Positions 1 through 10,598 are shown, counted from the first letter of the stretch. The stretch: DNA of 64,000 nt from Hydrogenophaga sp. (GCF_018780385.1 NZ_JADMJO010000035.1:82048-146047); one strand, 5' to 3'. A program made the numbers and translations. Notes: generated by a model not told the origin, from the letters alone.

Positions 1-59
1 CCCGCGGCATGGGCGATGCCGTCGTGGCCGCCATCACCAAAACCATTACCAAGGGCTGA
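1..59 (+). CDS. leuB: 3-isopropylmalate dehydrogenase, C-terminal end (partial)
   Basis: Only the last 18 codons are present, open at the left edge and ending in TGA at 57-59. The tail reads RGMGDAVVAAI and then TKTITKG, like the LeuB C-terminus (TRAMGDAV-type ending). Position immediately before asd-fimV-truA-trpF is the usual leuCDB-asd order in Burkholderiales, so LeuB (oxidative decarboxylation of 3-isopropylmalate in leucine synthesis) is the best reading. The identification rests on a short segment plus context. Confidence 0.7.
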   Translation, partial: RGMGDAVVAAITKTITKG

Positions 60-84
60 TCCAGCTCCGGTTCGTCACGCCCCT

Positions 85-105
85 CCCCGGCACGACGAGC
101 CGGGG
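85..105 (+). other. leuB-asd intercistronic hairpin
   Basis: CCCCGGC (85-91) and GCCGGGG (99-105) form a 7-bp GC stem around a 7-nt loop. A T5 run follows only after about nine bases (115-119), so this is not a canonical intrinsic terminator. It could be a weak attenuator or an mRNA-stabilising hairpin between leuB and asd. Confidence 0.4.
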
Positions 106-140
106 CTCAAAAGGTTTTTCAACTTTTAAAGGGCGTTGAC

Positions 141-1268
141 ATGAAACTCGTAGGACTCGTAGGCTGGCGCGGCATGGTCGGTTCCGTGCTGATGGACCGC
201 ATGGTCGCGGAAAGCGACTTCGACCTGATCGAACCGCTGTTCTTCTCCACCTCCAACGCAGGCGGCAAAGCCCCTGCCATGGCGAAGAACGAAACCACGC
301 TGCAGGACGCGCACGACATCGCGGCCCTCAAGCGCTGCGACATCGTCATCACCGCCCAGGGCGGCGACTACACCAGCGAGGTCTATCCCAAGCTGCGCGC
401 CGCCGGCTGGAACGGCCACTGGATCGATGCCGCGTCCACGCTGCGCATGGACAAGAGCGCCGTCATCATCCTGGACCCGGTCAACCTGCCCGTGATCCAG
501 AACGCGCTGGCCCACGGCGGCAAGGACTGGATCGGCGGCAACTGCACCGTGAGCTGCATGCTCATGGGCGTGGGTGCACTGTACAAGGCGGGTCTGGTCG
601 AGTGGATGAGCACGCAGACCTACCAGGCCGCATCGGGCGGCGGTGCACAACACATGCGCGAGCTGCTCACGCAATACGGCACGCTCAACGCCGAAGTGAA
701 GGCCCTGCTGGACGACCCCAAGAGCGCCATTCTGGAGATCGACCGCAAGGTGATCGCCAAGCAGCGTTCTCTCAACGGTGCCGAAACCGCCAACTTCGGC
801 GTGCCGCTCGGTGGTTCCCTGATTCCCTGGATCGACAAGGACCTGGGCAACGGCATGTCCAAGGAAGAGTGGAAAGGCATGGCCGAGACCAACAAGATCC
901 TCGGCATGGGCGAGGGCTTCAGCGCGCCGGCCATTCCGGTGGACGGCTTCTGTGTGCGCGTGGGCGCCATGCGCTGCCACAGCCAGGCCCTGACCTTCAA
1001 GCTCAAGAAGGACGTGCCCGTGGCCGATATTGAAGCCATGATCGCGGCCGACAACGCCTGGGTCAAAGTGGTGCCGAACACGCGCGAGGCCACGGTCAAG
1101 GACCTGACCCCGGTGGCCGTGACCGGCACGATGACGATTCCGGTCGGTCGCATCCGCAAGCTGGCCATGGGCCCCGAATACCTGGGCGCATTCACCATTG
1201 GTGACCAGTTGCTGTGGGGCGCAGCGGAGCCGCTGCGGCGCATGTTGCGAATCCTGCTGGACGCCTGA
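141..1268 (+). CDS. asd: Aspartate-semialdehyde dehydrogenase
   Basis: Reduces L-aspartyl-4-phosphate to aspartate 4-semialdehyde with NADPH, the branch point to lysine/diaminopimelate, threonine and methionine. 375 aa, close to the length of the proteobacterial enzyme. The N-terminus [17 protein letters not shown] (5-21) is the dinucleotide-binding loop. The active-site stretch GGNCTVS (132-138) carries the catalytic Cys135, the same number as in E. coli. The ATG start is preceded by AAAGGG. It follows leuB by 81 bp and shares its strand. A 182-bp gap to fimV holds a 6-bp hairpin (1270-1287) without a T run. Confidence 0.97.
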   Translation: MKLVGLVGWRGMVGSVLMDRMVAESDFDLIEPLFFSTSNAGGKAPAMAKNETTLQDAHDIAALKRCDIVITAQGGDYTSEVYPKLRAAGWNGHWIDAASTLRMDKSAVIILDPVNLPVIQNALAHGGKDWIGGNCTVSCMLMGVGALYKAGLVEWMSTQTYQAASGGGAQHMRELLTQYGTLNAEVKALLDDPKSAILEIDRKVIAKQRSLNGAETANFGVPLGGSLIPWIDKDLGNGMSKEEWKGMAETNKILGMGEGFSAPAIPVDGFCVRVGAMRCHSQALTFKLKKDVPVADIEAMIAADNAWVKVVPNTREATVKDLTPVAVTGTMTIPVGRIRKLAMGPEYLGAFTIGDQLLWGAAEPLRRMLRILLDA

Positions 1269-1450
1269 ACGCCCGCTGGGTCGGGCGCAGGGGTGGCGCG
1301 GCATGGAAATGGTGCGTTGCAAGTCAGCAACGCAAATTCGAGGACCAAACACGACAAACGGTGGGCTGGGAAACTCAAGCGGATTCTCAGCTTGTCACCG
1401 TAATCCGTTGATGTTAAGGTCAAAATTAGGTTTTTTCCTTCGAGGTCCAA

Positions 1451-4195
1451 GTGCCATTCAAACCCCGCCCTACCCCATTTCAATCGGCGCGCCAGGTGCG
1501 ACAAATCACCGGGTTTGGTGGCTTGCAAGCAATCGCCGCGGCCGCCTTGCTGTGTGCCTCGCTCACGCACCATGGTGCTGCTCAAGCGCTGGCGTTGGGT
1601 CGTGTGGTTGTGCAATCTGCGCTCGGCGAACCCCTGAGAGCGGAGATCGACGTTCCAGACATCAACGCTGAAGAGGCGGCCAGCCTTCGGGTGGGACTGG
1701 CATCTGCCGAAACGTTCCGGGGCTCCGGAATGGAGATGAACGCGGCATTGGCCGGGCTGCAGATTTCGCTGCAAAAGCGAGCGGATGGTCGGTCATTCCT
1801 TCGACTGACCAGTCCCCGCCCGGTGAACGAGCCTTTCGTGGACTTGATCGTGGAGGCCAATTGGGCATCCGGTCGCATCGTTCGCGACTACACCCTCCTT
1901 TTTGATCCACCCAACCTGCGCCCCGCGCCTCGGCCCGCTCCTGTTGCACCCGGCGTGAGTTCACCGCCAGCGTCCACCCGTGCCCAGCCAGTGCTGCCCA
2001 GCACGCCACTGCCGCCGCCGGTGGCGCAAGCCACCCCGGCACCTTCGGTGAGCCGCCCAGCAGCTCCTGAGCAGGCGGCACCTGCACAGCCCCCACGCGC
2101 AACCCCAAGCCCGGCCCCCACCGGGTCCGCCGGTGGCGGACAAGTGCGTGTCCAGGCAGGAGACACCGCCGGCCGCATTGCAGCAGCCAACAAACCAGCC
2201 AACGTGTCGTTGGACCAGATGCTCGTTGCCATGCTTCGTTCCAGCCCGAACGCTTTCATCGGTGGCAACGTCAACCGGATCAAGGCCGGCGCAGTGGTCG
2301 ATCTCCCGACGGCCGACCAGGCGGGGGCCGTCAACGCTGGTGAGGCCCGGCAAACAATCGCAGCCCAAAGTCGCGATTTCAACGATTTCCGCCGGCGTCT
2401 GGCCGGTGCTGCACCGGAGGCTGAGGTTGGCGTTGCGGACCGCCAAGCGGCCGGACGCGTGCAGACTGAAGTTAAAGACGCGGCCCCTGCGGCACCCGCT
2501 GCGGACAAGCTCACGCTGTCCAAAGGCGCGACACCCGCGCAAACTGCCAGCGAAGAACAGATCGCCAAGGATCGCCAGGCCAAGGAAGCATCGACCCGCG
2601 TGGCCGAGCTCTCGCGCAACATCGAAGAACTGTCCAAACTCGGCACGCCCGCACCTGGAGCCACGGCGCCTGCAGCCACCGCTCCTGCTGCGACGCCGGC
2701 CGCACCGGCAACACCTGCCACGCCGGCGGCCAGCCCCGCACCAGCAGTGACCGCCGCAACGCCAACGCCCGACACCGCCACGCCGGCAGCGTCGCCAGCT
2801 GCGCCGCCAGTGGCTGCGGATGCACCGGCTCCGGCCCCAACTCCGACGCCAACCCCCCAGGCACCTCCACCAGCACCCGTGCCGCTGCCAGACGAGCCTT
2901 CGTTCATTGACCAGCTGCGGGACAACCCCTTGGTGCTGCCGCTGGCTGGCGGCCTGTTGGCCCTGCTGGCCGGCTTCGGCATCTACCGCATGCGTCAGCG
3001 CAAAGGTGGCTCCAGTGTCGACAGCTCGTTCCTGGAAAGCCGGTTGCAACCCGACTCGTTCTTCGGTTCCAGCGGTGGGCAGCGCATCGACACGGCAGAG
3101 TCCGTCGCCTCCGGATCTTCAATGGTGTATTCACCCAGCCAGCTCGATGCGGCAGGCGATGTGGATCCCGTGGCAGAGGCGGACGTGTACCTCGCCTACG
3201 GACGCGATCTGCAGGCCGAGGAAATTCTCAAAGAAGCGATGCGCAGCACGCCGACCCGCGTGGCCATTCACAACAAGCTGCTGGAGATCTATGCCAAGCG
3301 GCGCGACGCCAGGGCCTTCGAAGTGGTGGCCACCGAAGCGTTTGGCCTGACACAAGGCCAGGGCCCCGAGTGGGATCGCGCGTGCGAACTGGGCAAAGAA
3401 CTGGATCCGAGCAACCCCCTGTACCAGCCGGGAGGCAAACCCCTCACCAAGTCTGGCGCCGTGGAAAGCTTTGTGGGTGCGGGTGCCAATACCATGCCGT
3501 TCGCAAGCAGCACGATGTCAGACTCTTCAGGTGCTCAAGCCGCAGGCACGAGCGACCTCGATCTCGATCTGGATTTCTCGCTGGACGAGCCCCAACCGGA
3601 AGAACACATCGACGCAACCCCGGCCAGCATGGCGCGCGATGCTGCCATGTCGGACATGGGAGACCTGCAGGCCACGGAAGCATTGACCAGCAAAGCGGCT
3701 GAGGCGTCGGGCCCTTCGTCCATGTCGATGGACTTCGACCTCGACTTTCCGTCACAGCCCGATCACTTGCAAACGACGGCATTCAACGCAACCCCGGCAC
3801 CCGGAGATGCCTCCCCTGCCATGCAGGCTGCTCAGAACGCGCCTACTTTCGACCTGAGCGAGGAAGCACCGGATTTCGGTCTCGACATGGATTTTCCCGA
3901 CGAAGCGACCTCTCCAGCGCCCACCACGAAGGCAGCCGTGGGCGGCTCGCCCGAGTTGATGACGTTTGATCTGAACGACCTCAATCTCGATCTGGACTCG
4001 CCGGCCGAGGACACCCATGCGTCCAACGATGTGTCGGGCCAGGAGAACCCCCTGGAAACCAAGCTCTCCTTGGCCGAGGAATTCCGCGCAATTGGTGACT
4101 TCGAAGGTGCACGATCGCTGGCCGAAGAAGTGCTTGCGGAAGCGTCTGGTTCGCTCAAGAACAAGGCAGGCACCTTCCTGGCCGATCTGGCTTGA
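1451..4195 (+). CDS. fimV: FimV/HubP-family polar hub protein
   Basis: 914 aa, GTG start with GAGG 5 nt upstream. Domain order: signal-like hydrophobic segment (about 27-47), the conserved FimV N-terminal domain (LGRVVVQSALGEPLRAEIDV from about 49), a LysM-type peptidoglycan-binding region (about 230-285), long Pro/Ala-rich low-complexity linkers (about 345-480), one transmembrane helix (about 493-513), then an acidic cytoplasmic part rich in D-L repeats and a terminal FimV C-domain (ETKLSLAEEFRAIGDFEGA) followed by a TPR-like end. In Pseudomonas and Vibrio this family organises the cell pole, type IV pili and twitching. The fimV-truA-trpF order is typical of beta- and gammaproteobacteria. 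Its stop overlaps the proposed truA start. Confidence 0.93.
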   Translation: MPFKPRPTPFQSARQVRQITGFGGLQAIAAAALLCASLTHHGAAQALALGRVVVQSALGEPLRAEIDVPDINAEEAASLRVGLASAETFRGSGMEMNAALAGLQISLQKRADGRSFLRLTSPRPVNEPFVDLIVEANWASGRIVRDYTLLFDPPNLRPAPRPAPVAPGVSSPPASTRAQPVLPSTPLPPPVAQATPAPSVSRPAAPEQAAPAQPPRATPSPAPTGSAGGGQVRVQAGDTAGRIAAANKPANVSLDQMLVAMLRSSPNAFIGGNVNRIKAGAVVDLPTADQAGAVNAGEARQTIAAQSRDFNDFRRRLAGAAPEAEVGVADRQAAGRVQTEVKDAAPAAPAADKLTLSKGATPAQTASEEQIAKDRQAKEASTRVAELSRNIEELSKLGTPAPGATAPAATAPAATPAAPATPATPAASPAPAVTAATPTPDTATPAASPAAPPVAADAPAPAPTPTPTPQAPPPAPVPLPDEPSFIDQLRDNPLVLPLAGGLLALLAGFGIYRMRQRKGGSSVDSSFLESRLQPDSFFGSSGGQRIDTAESVASGSSMVYSPSQLDAAGDVDPVAEADVYLAYGRDLQAEEILKEAMRSTPTRVAIHNKLLEIYAKRRDARAFEVVATEAFGLTQGQGPEWDRACELGKELDPSNPLYQPGGKPLTKSGAVESFVGAGANTMPFASSTMSDSSGAQAAGTSDLDLDLDFSLDEPQPEEHIDATPASMARDAAMSDMGDLQATEALTSKAAEASGPSSMSMDFDLDFPSQPDHLQTTAFNATPAPGDASPAMQAAQNAPTFDLSEEAPDFGLDMDFPDEATSPAPTTKAAVGGSPELMTFDLNDLNLDLDSPAEDTHASNDVSGQENPLETKLSLAEEFRAIGDFEGARSLAEEVLAEASGSLKNKAGTFLADLA

Positions 4196-5052
4196 GCCAC
4201 TCGGCCAGCGACGAACCAAACCCTTCGAGCCAGCAACAGACCTCGCAGAATCCCGTGCCTGACGTGACTCGCATCGCCTTGGGTGTGAGCTACAACGGCC
4301 GGGCTTACGAAGGCTGGCAGAGTCAGCTGGGGGGTCAAACCGTGCAGGACAAACTGGAGCAGGCCCTCACCCGCTTCGGGGCCGTTGACCCCATCAAGAC
4401 CCTGTGTGCTGGTCGCACCGACTCTGGCGTGCACGGTCTCATGCAGGTGGTGCACTTCGACACCCCGCTGGATCGCGACGAAAACGCTTGGGTACGGGGC
4501 ACCAACAGCTTCTTGCCCCCCGACATCGCGATCCAGTGGGCGCGTCACGTCGACAGCAGCTTTCACGCTCGCGGCAGCGCTCGCTCGCGTCGCTATGCGT
4601 ACGTGCTGCTCGAATCCCCCGTGCGTCCCAGCGTGGACGCCGGCCAAGTGGGCTGGGTGTTTCGCCCGTTGGCTCTGGAGCCGATGGTGCAAGCGGCGCA
4701 GGCGCTGGTGGGCGAACACGATTTCTCCTCCTTCCGTGCCGCCCAGTGCCAGGCCCATTCGCCGGTCAAGCACCTGATGCGCGCCGAGGTCACGCGTCGC
4801 GGCGCCTACTGGCGCTTCGAGTTCGAGGCGTCGGCTTTCCTGCACCACATGATCCGCAACATCATGGGCTGCCTGATCACTATTGGCATCGGAAGCCGTC
4901 CTCCCGAGTGGATGACCGAGGTCCTGCTCGCTCGCAGCCGTGATGTGGCCGCCCCCACCTTTTCCCCTGACGGCCTGTATTTCCTCGGACCGGTCTACGA
5001 TCCAGCATGGGGCTTGCCACAGCGCACGCCCACCTTCGACTGGTTGCCATGA
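4192..5052 (+). CDS. truA: tRNA pseudouridine(38-40) synthase
   Basis: Isomerises U38-U40 in the tRNA anticodon arm. The signature CAGRTDSGVHGLMQV begins at residue 72 in the longest reading, giving catalytic Asp77. The start is uncertain. The first in-frame codon is a TTG inside the fimV stop (TTGA), giving 286 aa. GTG codons at 4255 and 4264 would give 265 or 262 aa and better match the usual N-terminus, which begins just before RIALGVSYNG. The residues before that are Ser/Gln-rich and look unconserved, so an internal GTG is quite possible. It ends in an ATGA overlap with trpF. Confidence 0.93.
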   Translation: MSHSASDEPNPSSQQQTSQNPVPDVTRIALGVSYNGRAYEGWQSQLGGQTVQDKLEQALTRFGAVDPIKTLCAGRTDSGVHGLMQVVHFDTPLDRDENAWVRGTNSFLPPDIAIQWARHVDSSFHARGSARSRRYAYVLLESPVRPSVDAGQVGWVFRPLALEPMVQAAQALVGEHDFSSFRAAQCQAHSPVKHLMRAEVTRRGAYWRFEFEASAFLHHMIRNIMGCLITIGIGSRPPEWMTEVLLARSRDVAAPTFSPDGLYFLGPVYDPAWGLPQRTPTFDWLP

Positions 5053-5726
5053 ACGCTCACCGCACCCGCATCAAGATTTGCGGCCTCACGCGCGAGGTCG
5101 ATGTGGACGCGGCCGCCCGTGCCGGCGCCGATGCCGTGGGCTTCGTGCTGTACGACAAGAGCCCGCGCCACATCACGCCCGAGCGCGCCGGCGAACTGGC
5201 CCGGCGCCTGCCGCCCTTCGTCACGCCGGTGCTGCTGTTCGTCAACGCCAGCCCCGAGCACATCCAACGGGCGTGTGCTGAAGTTCCCAACGCCTTGCTG
5301 CAATTCCACGGTGACGAGTCGCCCGACGACTGCCTGGCAGCAGGCCGGCCCTTCATGCGCGCGGCACGCATACCCGCAGGACCCGCCGGGCATGGCTTCG
5401 ATCTCCTAAAATACGCCTCTGACTTCTCGGCAGCCCAGGCCCTCCTGCTCGACGCTCATGTCGAAGGCTACGGCGGCGGAGGTCAATCCTTCGACTGGAC
5501 GGCATTTCCTTGGTCACACCCGCTTCTAAACGCCAGCTCTCGCCTCGTTTTGTCTGGTGGACTCACGCCTGCAAACGTGACCGATGGCATCACGTGCGTG
5601 CGGCCCTGGGCCGTTGATGTGAGTTCCGGCGTCGAGGTGTCCAAGGGCATCAAAAGCCCGGACCTCATGAACGCCTTCATCGCTGCCGTTCGCGCAGCCG
5701 ATGAACACCTTTCCCGCCTGCCCTGA
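5049..5726 (+). CDS. trpF: Phosphoribosylanthranilate isomerase
   Basis: Amadori rearrangement of N-(5-phosphoribosyl)anthranilate to CdRP in tryptophan synthesis. 225 aa from the ATG that overlaps the truA stop by 4 nt. The longer in-frame extension upstream lies wholly inside truA and is discarded. RIKICGLTR near the N-terminus holds the catalytic Cys11, and [10 protein letters not shown] near the C-terminus carries the catalytic Asp and the phosphate-binding turn. It is the first gene of a trpF-trpB-trpA run, coupled translationally to truA. Confidence 0.96.
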   Translation: MNAHRTRIKICGLTREVDVDAAARAGADAVGFVLYDKSPRHITPERAGELARRLPPFVTPVLLFVNASPEHIQRACAEVPNALLQFHGDESPDDCLAAGRPFMRAARIPAGPAGHGFDLLKYASDFSAAQALLLDAHVEGYGGGGQSFDWTAFPWSHPLLNASSRLVLSGGLTPANVTDGITCVRPWAVDVSSGVEVSKGIKSPDLMNAFIAAVRAADEHLSRLP

Positions 5727-5769
5727 TCGTCCCCGATCTTGGGTTGGGCAGCCGAACCGAGATCACTCC

Positions 5770-7053
5770 ATGCAGACTTACCAACAACCCGACGCCCGCG
5801 GCCACTTCGGCATTTACGGCGGCAGCTTCGTGAGCGAAACGCTCACCCACGCGATCAACGAACTCAAGGCTGCGTACGCGAAGTACCAGCACGATCCCGA
5901 GTTCCTCGCTGAATTCAGGAGCGAGCTCGCGCATTTCGTGGGCCGGCCCAGCCCGGTCTACCACGCCGCGCGCATGAGCCGTGAAGCGGGCGGCGCGCAG
6001 ATCTTCCTGAAACGCGAAGACCTCAACCACACCGGCGCACACAAGATCAACAACACCATCGGCCAAGCCATGCTGGCCAGGCGCATGGGCAAGCCGCGCA
6101 TCATTGCCGAGACGGGCGCCGGCCAGCACGGTGTGGCCACCGCCACCATCTGCGCGCGCTACGGCCTGGAATGCGTGGTTTACATGGGCAGCGAAGACGT
6201 CAAGCGACAGAGCCCCAACGTCTACCGGATGAAGCTGCTGGGTGCGACCGTTGTGCCGGTCGATTCCGGCAGCCGCACGCTGAAAGACGCGCTCAACGAG
6301 GCCATGCGCGACTGGGTGGCCAACGTGGACAACACCTTCTACATCATCGGCACCGTGGCGGGCCCGCACCCGTACCCGATGATGGTGCGCGACTTCCAGA
6401 GCGTGATCGGCGAGGAATGCCTGGTGCAGATGCCCGAGATGCTGGCCGACGCCGGCTGCAAGAACGAGCAGCCCGACGCGGTGATCGCCTGCGTGGGTGG
6501 TGGCAGTAACGCCATGGGCATCTTCTACCCCTACATTGAGCACGAGAAAACGCGCCTGATCGGTGTGGAAGCCGCCGGCGAAGGCATGGAGAGCGGAAAA
6601 CACTCGGCCTCGTTGCAAAAGGGCAGCCCGGGCGTGCTGCACGGCAACCGCACCTATGTGCTGCAGGACGACAACGGTCAGGTGACCGAAACGCACAGCG
6701 TGAGCGCCGGTCTGGACTATCCCGGTGTCGGACCGGAGCATGCGTTCCTCAAGGACATCGGCCGCGCCGAGTACGTGGGCATCACCGATGCCGAGGCGTT
6801 GGAAGCGTTCCATTACCTGTGCCGCACCGAAGGCATCATCCCCGCGCTTGAGTCGAGCCATGCCGTGGCCTACGCCATGAAGTTGGCCAAGACCATGAAG
6901 CCCGACCAGTCGATCCTGGTCAACCTCTCGGGCCGGGGCGACAAGGACATCGGCACCGTGGCCGACCTGTCCAGCGCCGATTTTTATTGTCGACCGAGCT
7001 GCCGCGGGCAGTCGGTCAAAGGCAGCGTTGCCACCATCGAGGTGAAAAAATGA
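5770..7053 (+). CDS. trpB: Tryptophan synthase beta chain
   Basis: PLP enzyme joining indole and serine to tryptophan. It works in the alpha2-beta2 complex with TrpA. 427 aa from ATG 5770 ([18 protein letters not shown]). An upstream in-frame extension runs back into trpF and has no conserved residues. The PLP lysine is Lys92 in HTGAHKINN, and the phosphate-binding loop is [10 protein letters not shown]. The C-terminal NLSGRGDKD is typical. It follows trpF after 43 bp and overlaps trpA by ATGA. The tail after [14 protein letters not shown] is slightly longer than in E. coli. Confidence 0.98.
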   Translation: MQTYQQPDARGHFGIYGGSFVSETLTHAINELKAAYAKYQHDPEFLAEFRSELAHFVGRPSPVYHAARMSREAGGAQIFLKREDLNHTGAHKINNTIGQAMLARRMGKPRIIAETGAGQHGVATATICARYGLECVVYMGSEDVKRQSPNVYRMKLLGATVVPVDSGSRTLKDALNEAMRDWVANVDNTFYIIGTVAGPHPYPMMVRDFQSVIGEECLVQMPEMLADAGCKNEQPDAVIACVGGGSNAMGIFYPYIEHEKTRLIGVEAAGEGMESGKHSASLQKGSPGVLHGNRTYVLQDDNGQVTETHSVSAGLDYPGVGPEHAFLKDIGRAEYVGITDAEALEAFHYLCRTEGIIPALESSHAVAYAMKLAKTMKPDQSILVNLSGRGDKDIGTVADLSSADFYCRPSCRGQSVKGSVATIEVKK

Positions 7054-7859
7054 GCCGTATCGATGCGACCTTTGCCGCGCTGAAGAAGCAGGACCGCAAG
7101 GCCCTGATCCCCTTCGTCACCGCCGGTTTCCCTTACGCCGACATCACGCCCGACCTGATGCACGGCATGGCCGAGGCCGGTGCCGACGTGATCGAACTCG
7201 GCGTGCCGTTCTCCGACCCCTCGGCCGATGGCCCGGTAATTCAGAAGGCAGGTGATCGCGCGCTGGCGGCCGGCATTGGCCTGACCCAGGTCATTGCCAT
7301 GGTGCGCACCTTCCGCGAGCGCAACGACACCACGCCCGTGGTGCTCATGGGCTACGCCAACCCAGTCGAGCGCTATGACCAGAAGCACGGCGCGGGCGCC
7401 TTCGTGCGCGACGCATCGGCCGCCGGTGTGGACGGTGTGCTGATCGTCGACTACCCGCCCGAGGAGTGCGAAGACTTTGCCGCCTCGCTGCGCGAACACG
7501 GCATGGACCTGATCTTCCTGCTCGCTCCCACCTCCACCGACGAGCGCATGGCGCAGGTGGCGCGTGTGGCCACTGGTTATGTGTACTACGTGTCGCTCAA
7601 GGGCGTCACTGGTGCCGGCACGCTCGATGTGGGTCAGGTCGAGGCCATGTTGCCGCGCATCCGCTCGCATGTGAGCGTGCCCGTGGGCGTGGGCTTCGGC
7701 ATCCGGGACGCGGAAACTGCGCGCGCCATCAGCCGTGCGGCCGATGCCGTGGTGATCGGCAGCAAGATCATCCAGTTGATCGACAACGAACCGCACGAAA
7801 AAGTGGTGGCCGTGGCGTCCAACTTCATTCGCACGATCCGCAAGGCACTCGACGCATAA
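7050..7859 (+). CDS. trpA: Tryptophan synthase alpha chain
   Basis: Cleaves indole-3-glycerol phosphate to indole and glyceraldehyde 3-phosphate, with indole channelled to TrpB. 269 aa, a TIM barrel. The catalytic pair Glu49 ([10 protein letters not shown]) and Asp60 (SADGP) fall at exactly the residue numbers of the E. coli enzyme, which supports the ATG overlapping the trpB stop. The phosphate-binding VGFGI and GS motifs are near the C-terminus. Confidence 0.98.
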   Translation: MSRIDATFAALKKQDRKALIPFVTAGFPYADITPDLMHGMAEAGADVIELGVPFSDPSADGPVIQKAGDRALAAGIGLTQVIAMVRTFRERNDTTPVVLMGYANPVERYDQKHGAGAFVRDASAAGVDGVLIVDYPPEECEDFAASLREHGMDLIFLLAPTSTDERMAQVARVATGYVYYVSLKGVTGAGTLDVGQVEAMLPRIRSHVSVPVGVGFGIRDAETARAISRAADAVVIGSKIIQLIDNEPHEKVVAVASNFIRTIRKALDA

Positions 7860-7864
7860 TTCCG

Positions 7865-7887
7865 GGTGGCGTCCTTGGGGCGCCACC
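7865..7887 (+). other. trpA-accD intercistronic hairpin
   Basis: GGTGGCG (7865-7871) pairs with CGCCACC (7881-7887) around a 9-nt loop. No T run follows, so termination is unlikely. The stem ends 17 nt before the accD ATG, close to its GGAG ribosome-binding site (7892-7895). It could influence accD translation or protect the processed 5' end. Confidence 0.4.
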
Positions 7888-7903
7888 GCATGGAGAAAAC
7901 CAC

Positions 7904-8782
7904 ATGTCCTGGCTCGAAAAACTGCTGCCCCCCAAGATCACCCCCACCGACCCGACCGAGCGCCGCAGCGTGCCCGAGGGCTTGTGGATCAAGTGCCCCA
8001 GCTGCGAGGCCGTGCTCTACAAGAACGATCTGGAGAAGAACCAGAACGTCTGCCCGCACTGCACCCACCACCACCGGATTGGCGCGCGCGCGCGGCTCAA
8101 CGCGTTTCTGGATGCCGAAGGCCGCTACGAACTCGCCCAGGAAGTGCTGCCCGTCGACGCCCTCAAGTTCAAGGACAGCCGCAAGTACCCCGAGCGCCTG
8201 AAAGACGCACTCGAGACCACCGGAGAGACCGATGCGCTGATCGTCATGGGCGGCGCGGTGCACGGCATCAGCCTGGTGGTGGCGTGCTTTGAATTCGACT
8301 TCATGGGCGGCTCCATGGGTTCGGTGGTCGGCGAGCGCTTCGTGCGTGGCGTCGAAGAAGCCATTGCGCAAAAAGTGCCGTTCGTGTGTTTCACTGCCAC
8401 CGGTGGCGCGCGCATGCAGGAGGGCCTGCTCTCTCTCATGCAGATGGCCAAGACCAACGCCTCCCTCACGCGTCTGGCCAAGAAGGGCCTGCCCTACATC
8501 AGCGTGCTCACCGACCCGACCATGGGCGGCGTGAGCGCGGGCTTCGCCTTCCTGGGCGACGTGGTGATCGCCGAGCCCAAGGCGCTGATCGGCTTTGCCG
8601 GCCCTCGCGTGATCGAAAACACCGTGCGGGTGAAGCTGCCCGAAGGCTTCCAGCGCGCCGAGTTCCTGCAGACCAAAGGCGCGGTCGATTTCATCTCCGA
8701 CCGGCGCGAGCTGCGAGCCACCATCGCCAACACTTTGGCCATGCTGCAGCGCCAGAGCGCCGACGCGGTGGTCAACGATTGA
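7904..8782 (+). CDS. accD: Acetyl-CoA carboxylase carboxyltransferase subunit beta
   Basis: Beta half of the carboxyltransferase that moves CO2 from carboxybiotin to acetyl-CoA, giving malonyl-CoA for the fatty-acid genes at 22-28 kb. 292 aa. The N-terminal zinc ribbon has Cys31, Cys34, Cys50 and Cys53 (CPSC, CPHC), followed by the crotonase-fold body with the [10 protein letters not shown] and [11 protein letters not shown] stretches. GGAG lies 8 nt before the ATG. In many Burkholderiales folC follows accD. Here a LON-domain gene does, apparently translationally coupled. Confidence 0.97.
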   Translation: MSWLEKLLPPKITPTDPTERRSVPEGLWIKCPSCEAVLYKNDLEKNQNVCPHCTHHHRIGARARLNAFLDAEGRYELAQEVLPVDALKFKDSRKYPERLKDALETTGETDALIVMGGAVHGISLVVACFEFDFMGGSMGSVVGERFVRGVEEAIAQKVPFVCFTATGGARMQEGLLSLMQMAKTNASLTRLAKKGLPYISVLTDPTMGGVSAGFAFLGDVVIAEPKALIGFAGPRVIENTVRVKLPEGFQRAEFLQTKGAVDFISDRRELRATIANTLAMLQRQSADAVVND

Positions 8783-9459
8783 GTTCCGAGCCCGCGGCCG
8801 GGGCGCTCACGCTGTCTCAGCTTCCCCTGTTTCCGCTGCAGACCGTCCTGTTTCCTGGCGGGTGGTTGCCGCTTCGCATCTTCGAGGTTCGTTACCTCGA
8901 CATGATCGGCCGCTGCCACAAGGCGGGTGCGCCGTTTGGTGTGGTCTGCCTGAGCGAAGGCAGCGAGGTGCGCCGGGTCAATCCCTCGGCAGCACCCACC
9001 GGTGACAGCTTCGCCAAGGAAGTGTTTCACGGGGTGGGCACGCTGGCCCACATCGAAAGTCTGGACCGCCCTCAGCCCGGGCTCATGGTGATCAAGTGCC
9101 GCGGCCTGCAGCGTTTCCACATCAACCGCCGCAGCCAGCTGCCGCATGGCCTGTGGGTGGCCGACGTGACGCTGGACGAGCCGGAGTCGATCGTGGCCGT
9201 GCCGTCCGACCTGGCGAACACCCGCGATGCGCTGAAGCGCCTGCTGCACAACCTGCAGGAGCGCGACCCCGAGAGCCTGGACCAGTTGCCACTGCAACCG
9301 CCTTACCACTGGGACGACAGCGGCTGGGTGGCCAACCGTTGGGCCGAGTTGCTGCCGACACCGGCCGAACTCAAGCAGCGCTTGATGGCGCTGGACAACC
9401 CGCTGCTGCGTCTGGAACTGGTATCGGACCTGCTGGACAAGCTGGGTCTGGAGAACTGA
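8779..9459 (+). CDS. LON peptidase N-terminal-domain protein
   Basis: 226 aa from a TTG overlapping the accD stop (TTGA). No ATG lies near the domain start, so a non-AUG start or translational coupling is needed. The core [20 protein letters not shown] followed by FEVRYLDM is the PUA-like LON substrate-binding fold, without the AAA+ and protease domains of Lon. Such stand-alone proteins are widespread in proteobacteria and their function is unknown. The C-terminal half is helical and rich in Leu. It is the last + gene of this block, converging on nagZ with 15 bp between stops. Confidence 0.85.
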   Translation: MSSEPAAGALTLSQLPLFPLQTVLFPGGWLPLRIFEVRYLDMIGRCHKAGAPFGVVCLSEGSEVRRVNPSAAPTGDSFAKEVFHGVGTLAHIESLDRPQPGLMVIKCRGLQRFHINRRSQLPHGLWVADVTLDEPESIVAVPSDLANTRDALKRLLHNLQERDPESLDQLPLQPPYHWDDSGWVANRWAELLPTPAELKQRLMALDNPLLRLELVSDLLDKLGLEN

Positions 9460-9474
9460 TCCCCGCGCCCTGCC

Positions 9475-10569
9475 TCAATCGGGCAGCAGCGAGAGCGCCT
9501 GCATGTAGCGCTCTCCCACCATCAACGCATCCCAATCGCGCGCCGCAGCACGCGGCAGCAAGGCCAGGCGCCGCTCTTCGCTGGCCGGGTTGGGCACCCA
9601 GTCGCCCTGCAGGCAAGCCTTCGACAAATCGTTGATGGCTTCGTCGATCGGTGCCCCTCCCTCTTCCACCGACTGGTTGCACAGCAAGACCATGTCGCAG
9701 CCTGCTTGCAAGGCGGCCAGTGCAGCAGTGGTGAAGCTCACCGCCTGACCATCGATCTGCCGCGCCGCGGCCATGCTGAGGTCGTCACTGAAGATGGCGC
9801 CGGTGAAGCCCAGGCGATGGCGCAGCACCTCCTGCAGCCATCGTGCAGAGAAACCGGCTGGGCGTTGGTCGACCTTGGGGTAGATCACGTGGGCCGGCAT
9901 CACCGCTTGCAGGCTGGCCGAAAGCCAGCCGTAGGGCGCAGCGTCCTCAGCCAGGATGGCTTTCAGGCTGCGCCGGTCAACAGGGACGGCGAGGTGTGAA
10001 TCGGCCTTGACGAAACCATGGCCCGGAAAGTGTTTACCGCAGTTGCCCATGCCGCTTTGCAACAGGCCGTGCATCACCGTCTGCGCGAGCAGCGTGACGA
10101 TGCGCGGATCGCGGCCGAAAGAGCGGTCACCAATCACCGAACTCTCGCCAAAATCGAGGTCCAGAACGGGTGTGAAGCTCAGGTCGACACCGCATGCGCG
10201 CAGCTCGGCACCCAACACATAACCGGCGGCGGTGGCCGCGTTGCAGGCCTGCAAGGTGGCGACACCTTCGGGCTCGCCAGCCTTGGCCGGGCGCATGGCC
10301 AAGGCGCCCAGTGCGGCCATCGGTGGCAGGTGGGTGAAGCCGTCGGTGCGGAATCGCTGCACGCGGCCACCTTCGTGGTCCACTGCGATCAGCAGGTCGG
10401 GCCGCACGGCCTTGATCTGGCGGCACAACTGCGTGAGTTGCACCCGGTTGTGCCAGTTGCGGCCAAACAGGATCACGCCACCGACCAAGGGGTGGGCCAG
10501 CCGCTGGCGGTCGGTGGTGGTGAGGCTGTGGCCAGCCACGTCGATGATGAGGGGGGCGTGTGGATTCAT
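9475..10569 (-). CDS. nagZ: Beta-N-acetylhexosaminidase (GH3)
   Basis: Releases GlcNAc from GlcNAc-anhydroMurNAc peptides during cytoplasmic cell-wall recycling. 364 aa from ATG 10569. A TTG at 10602 inside the acpS stop would add 11 residues. GH3 features: AVDHEGGRVQRF (62-73), the loop KHFPGHG (179-185) with the His of the catalytic His-Asp dyad, and the nucleophile Asp262 in FSDDLSM. Last gene of the lepA-to-nagZ operon. Confidence 0.95.
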   Translation of the reverse strand: MNPHAPLIIDVAGHSLTTTDRQRLAHPLVGGVILFGRNWHNRVQLTQLCRQIKAVRPDLLIAVDHEGGRVQRFRTDGFTHLPPMAALGALAMRPAKAGEPEGVATLQACNAATAAGYVLGAELRACGVDLSFTPVLDLDFGESSVIGDRSFGRDPRIVTLLAQTVMHGLLQSGMGNCGKHFPGHGFVKADSHLAVPVDRRSLKAILAEDAAPYGWLSASLQAVMPAHVIYPKVDQRPAGFSARWLQEVLRHRLGFTGAIFSDDLSMAAARQIDGQAVSFTTAALAALQAGCDMVLLCNQSVEEGGAPIDEAINDLSKACLQGDWVPNPASEERRLALLPRAAARDWDALMVGERYMQALSLLPD

Positions 10570-10598
10570 GGGGGCGGATGTCAAAGGTTGGGTCGCCG

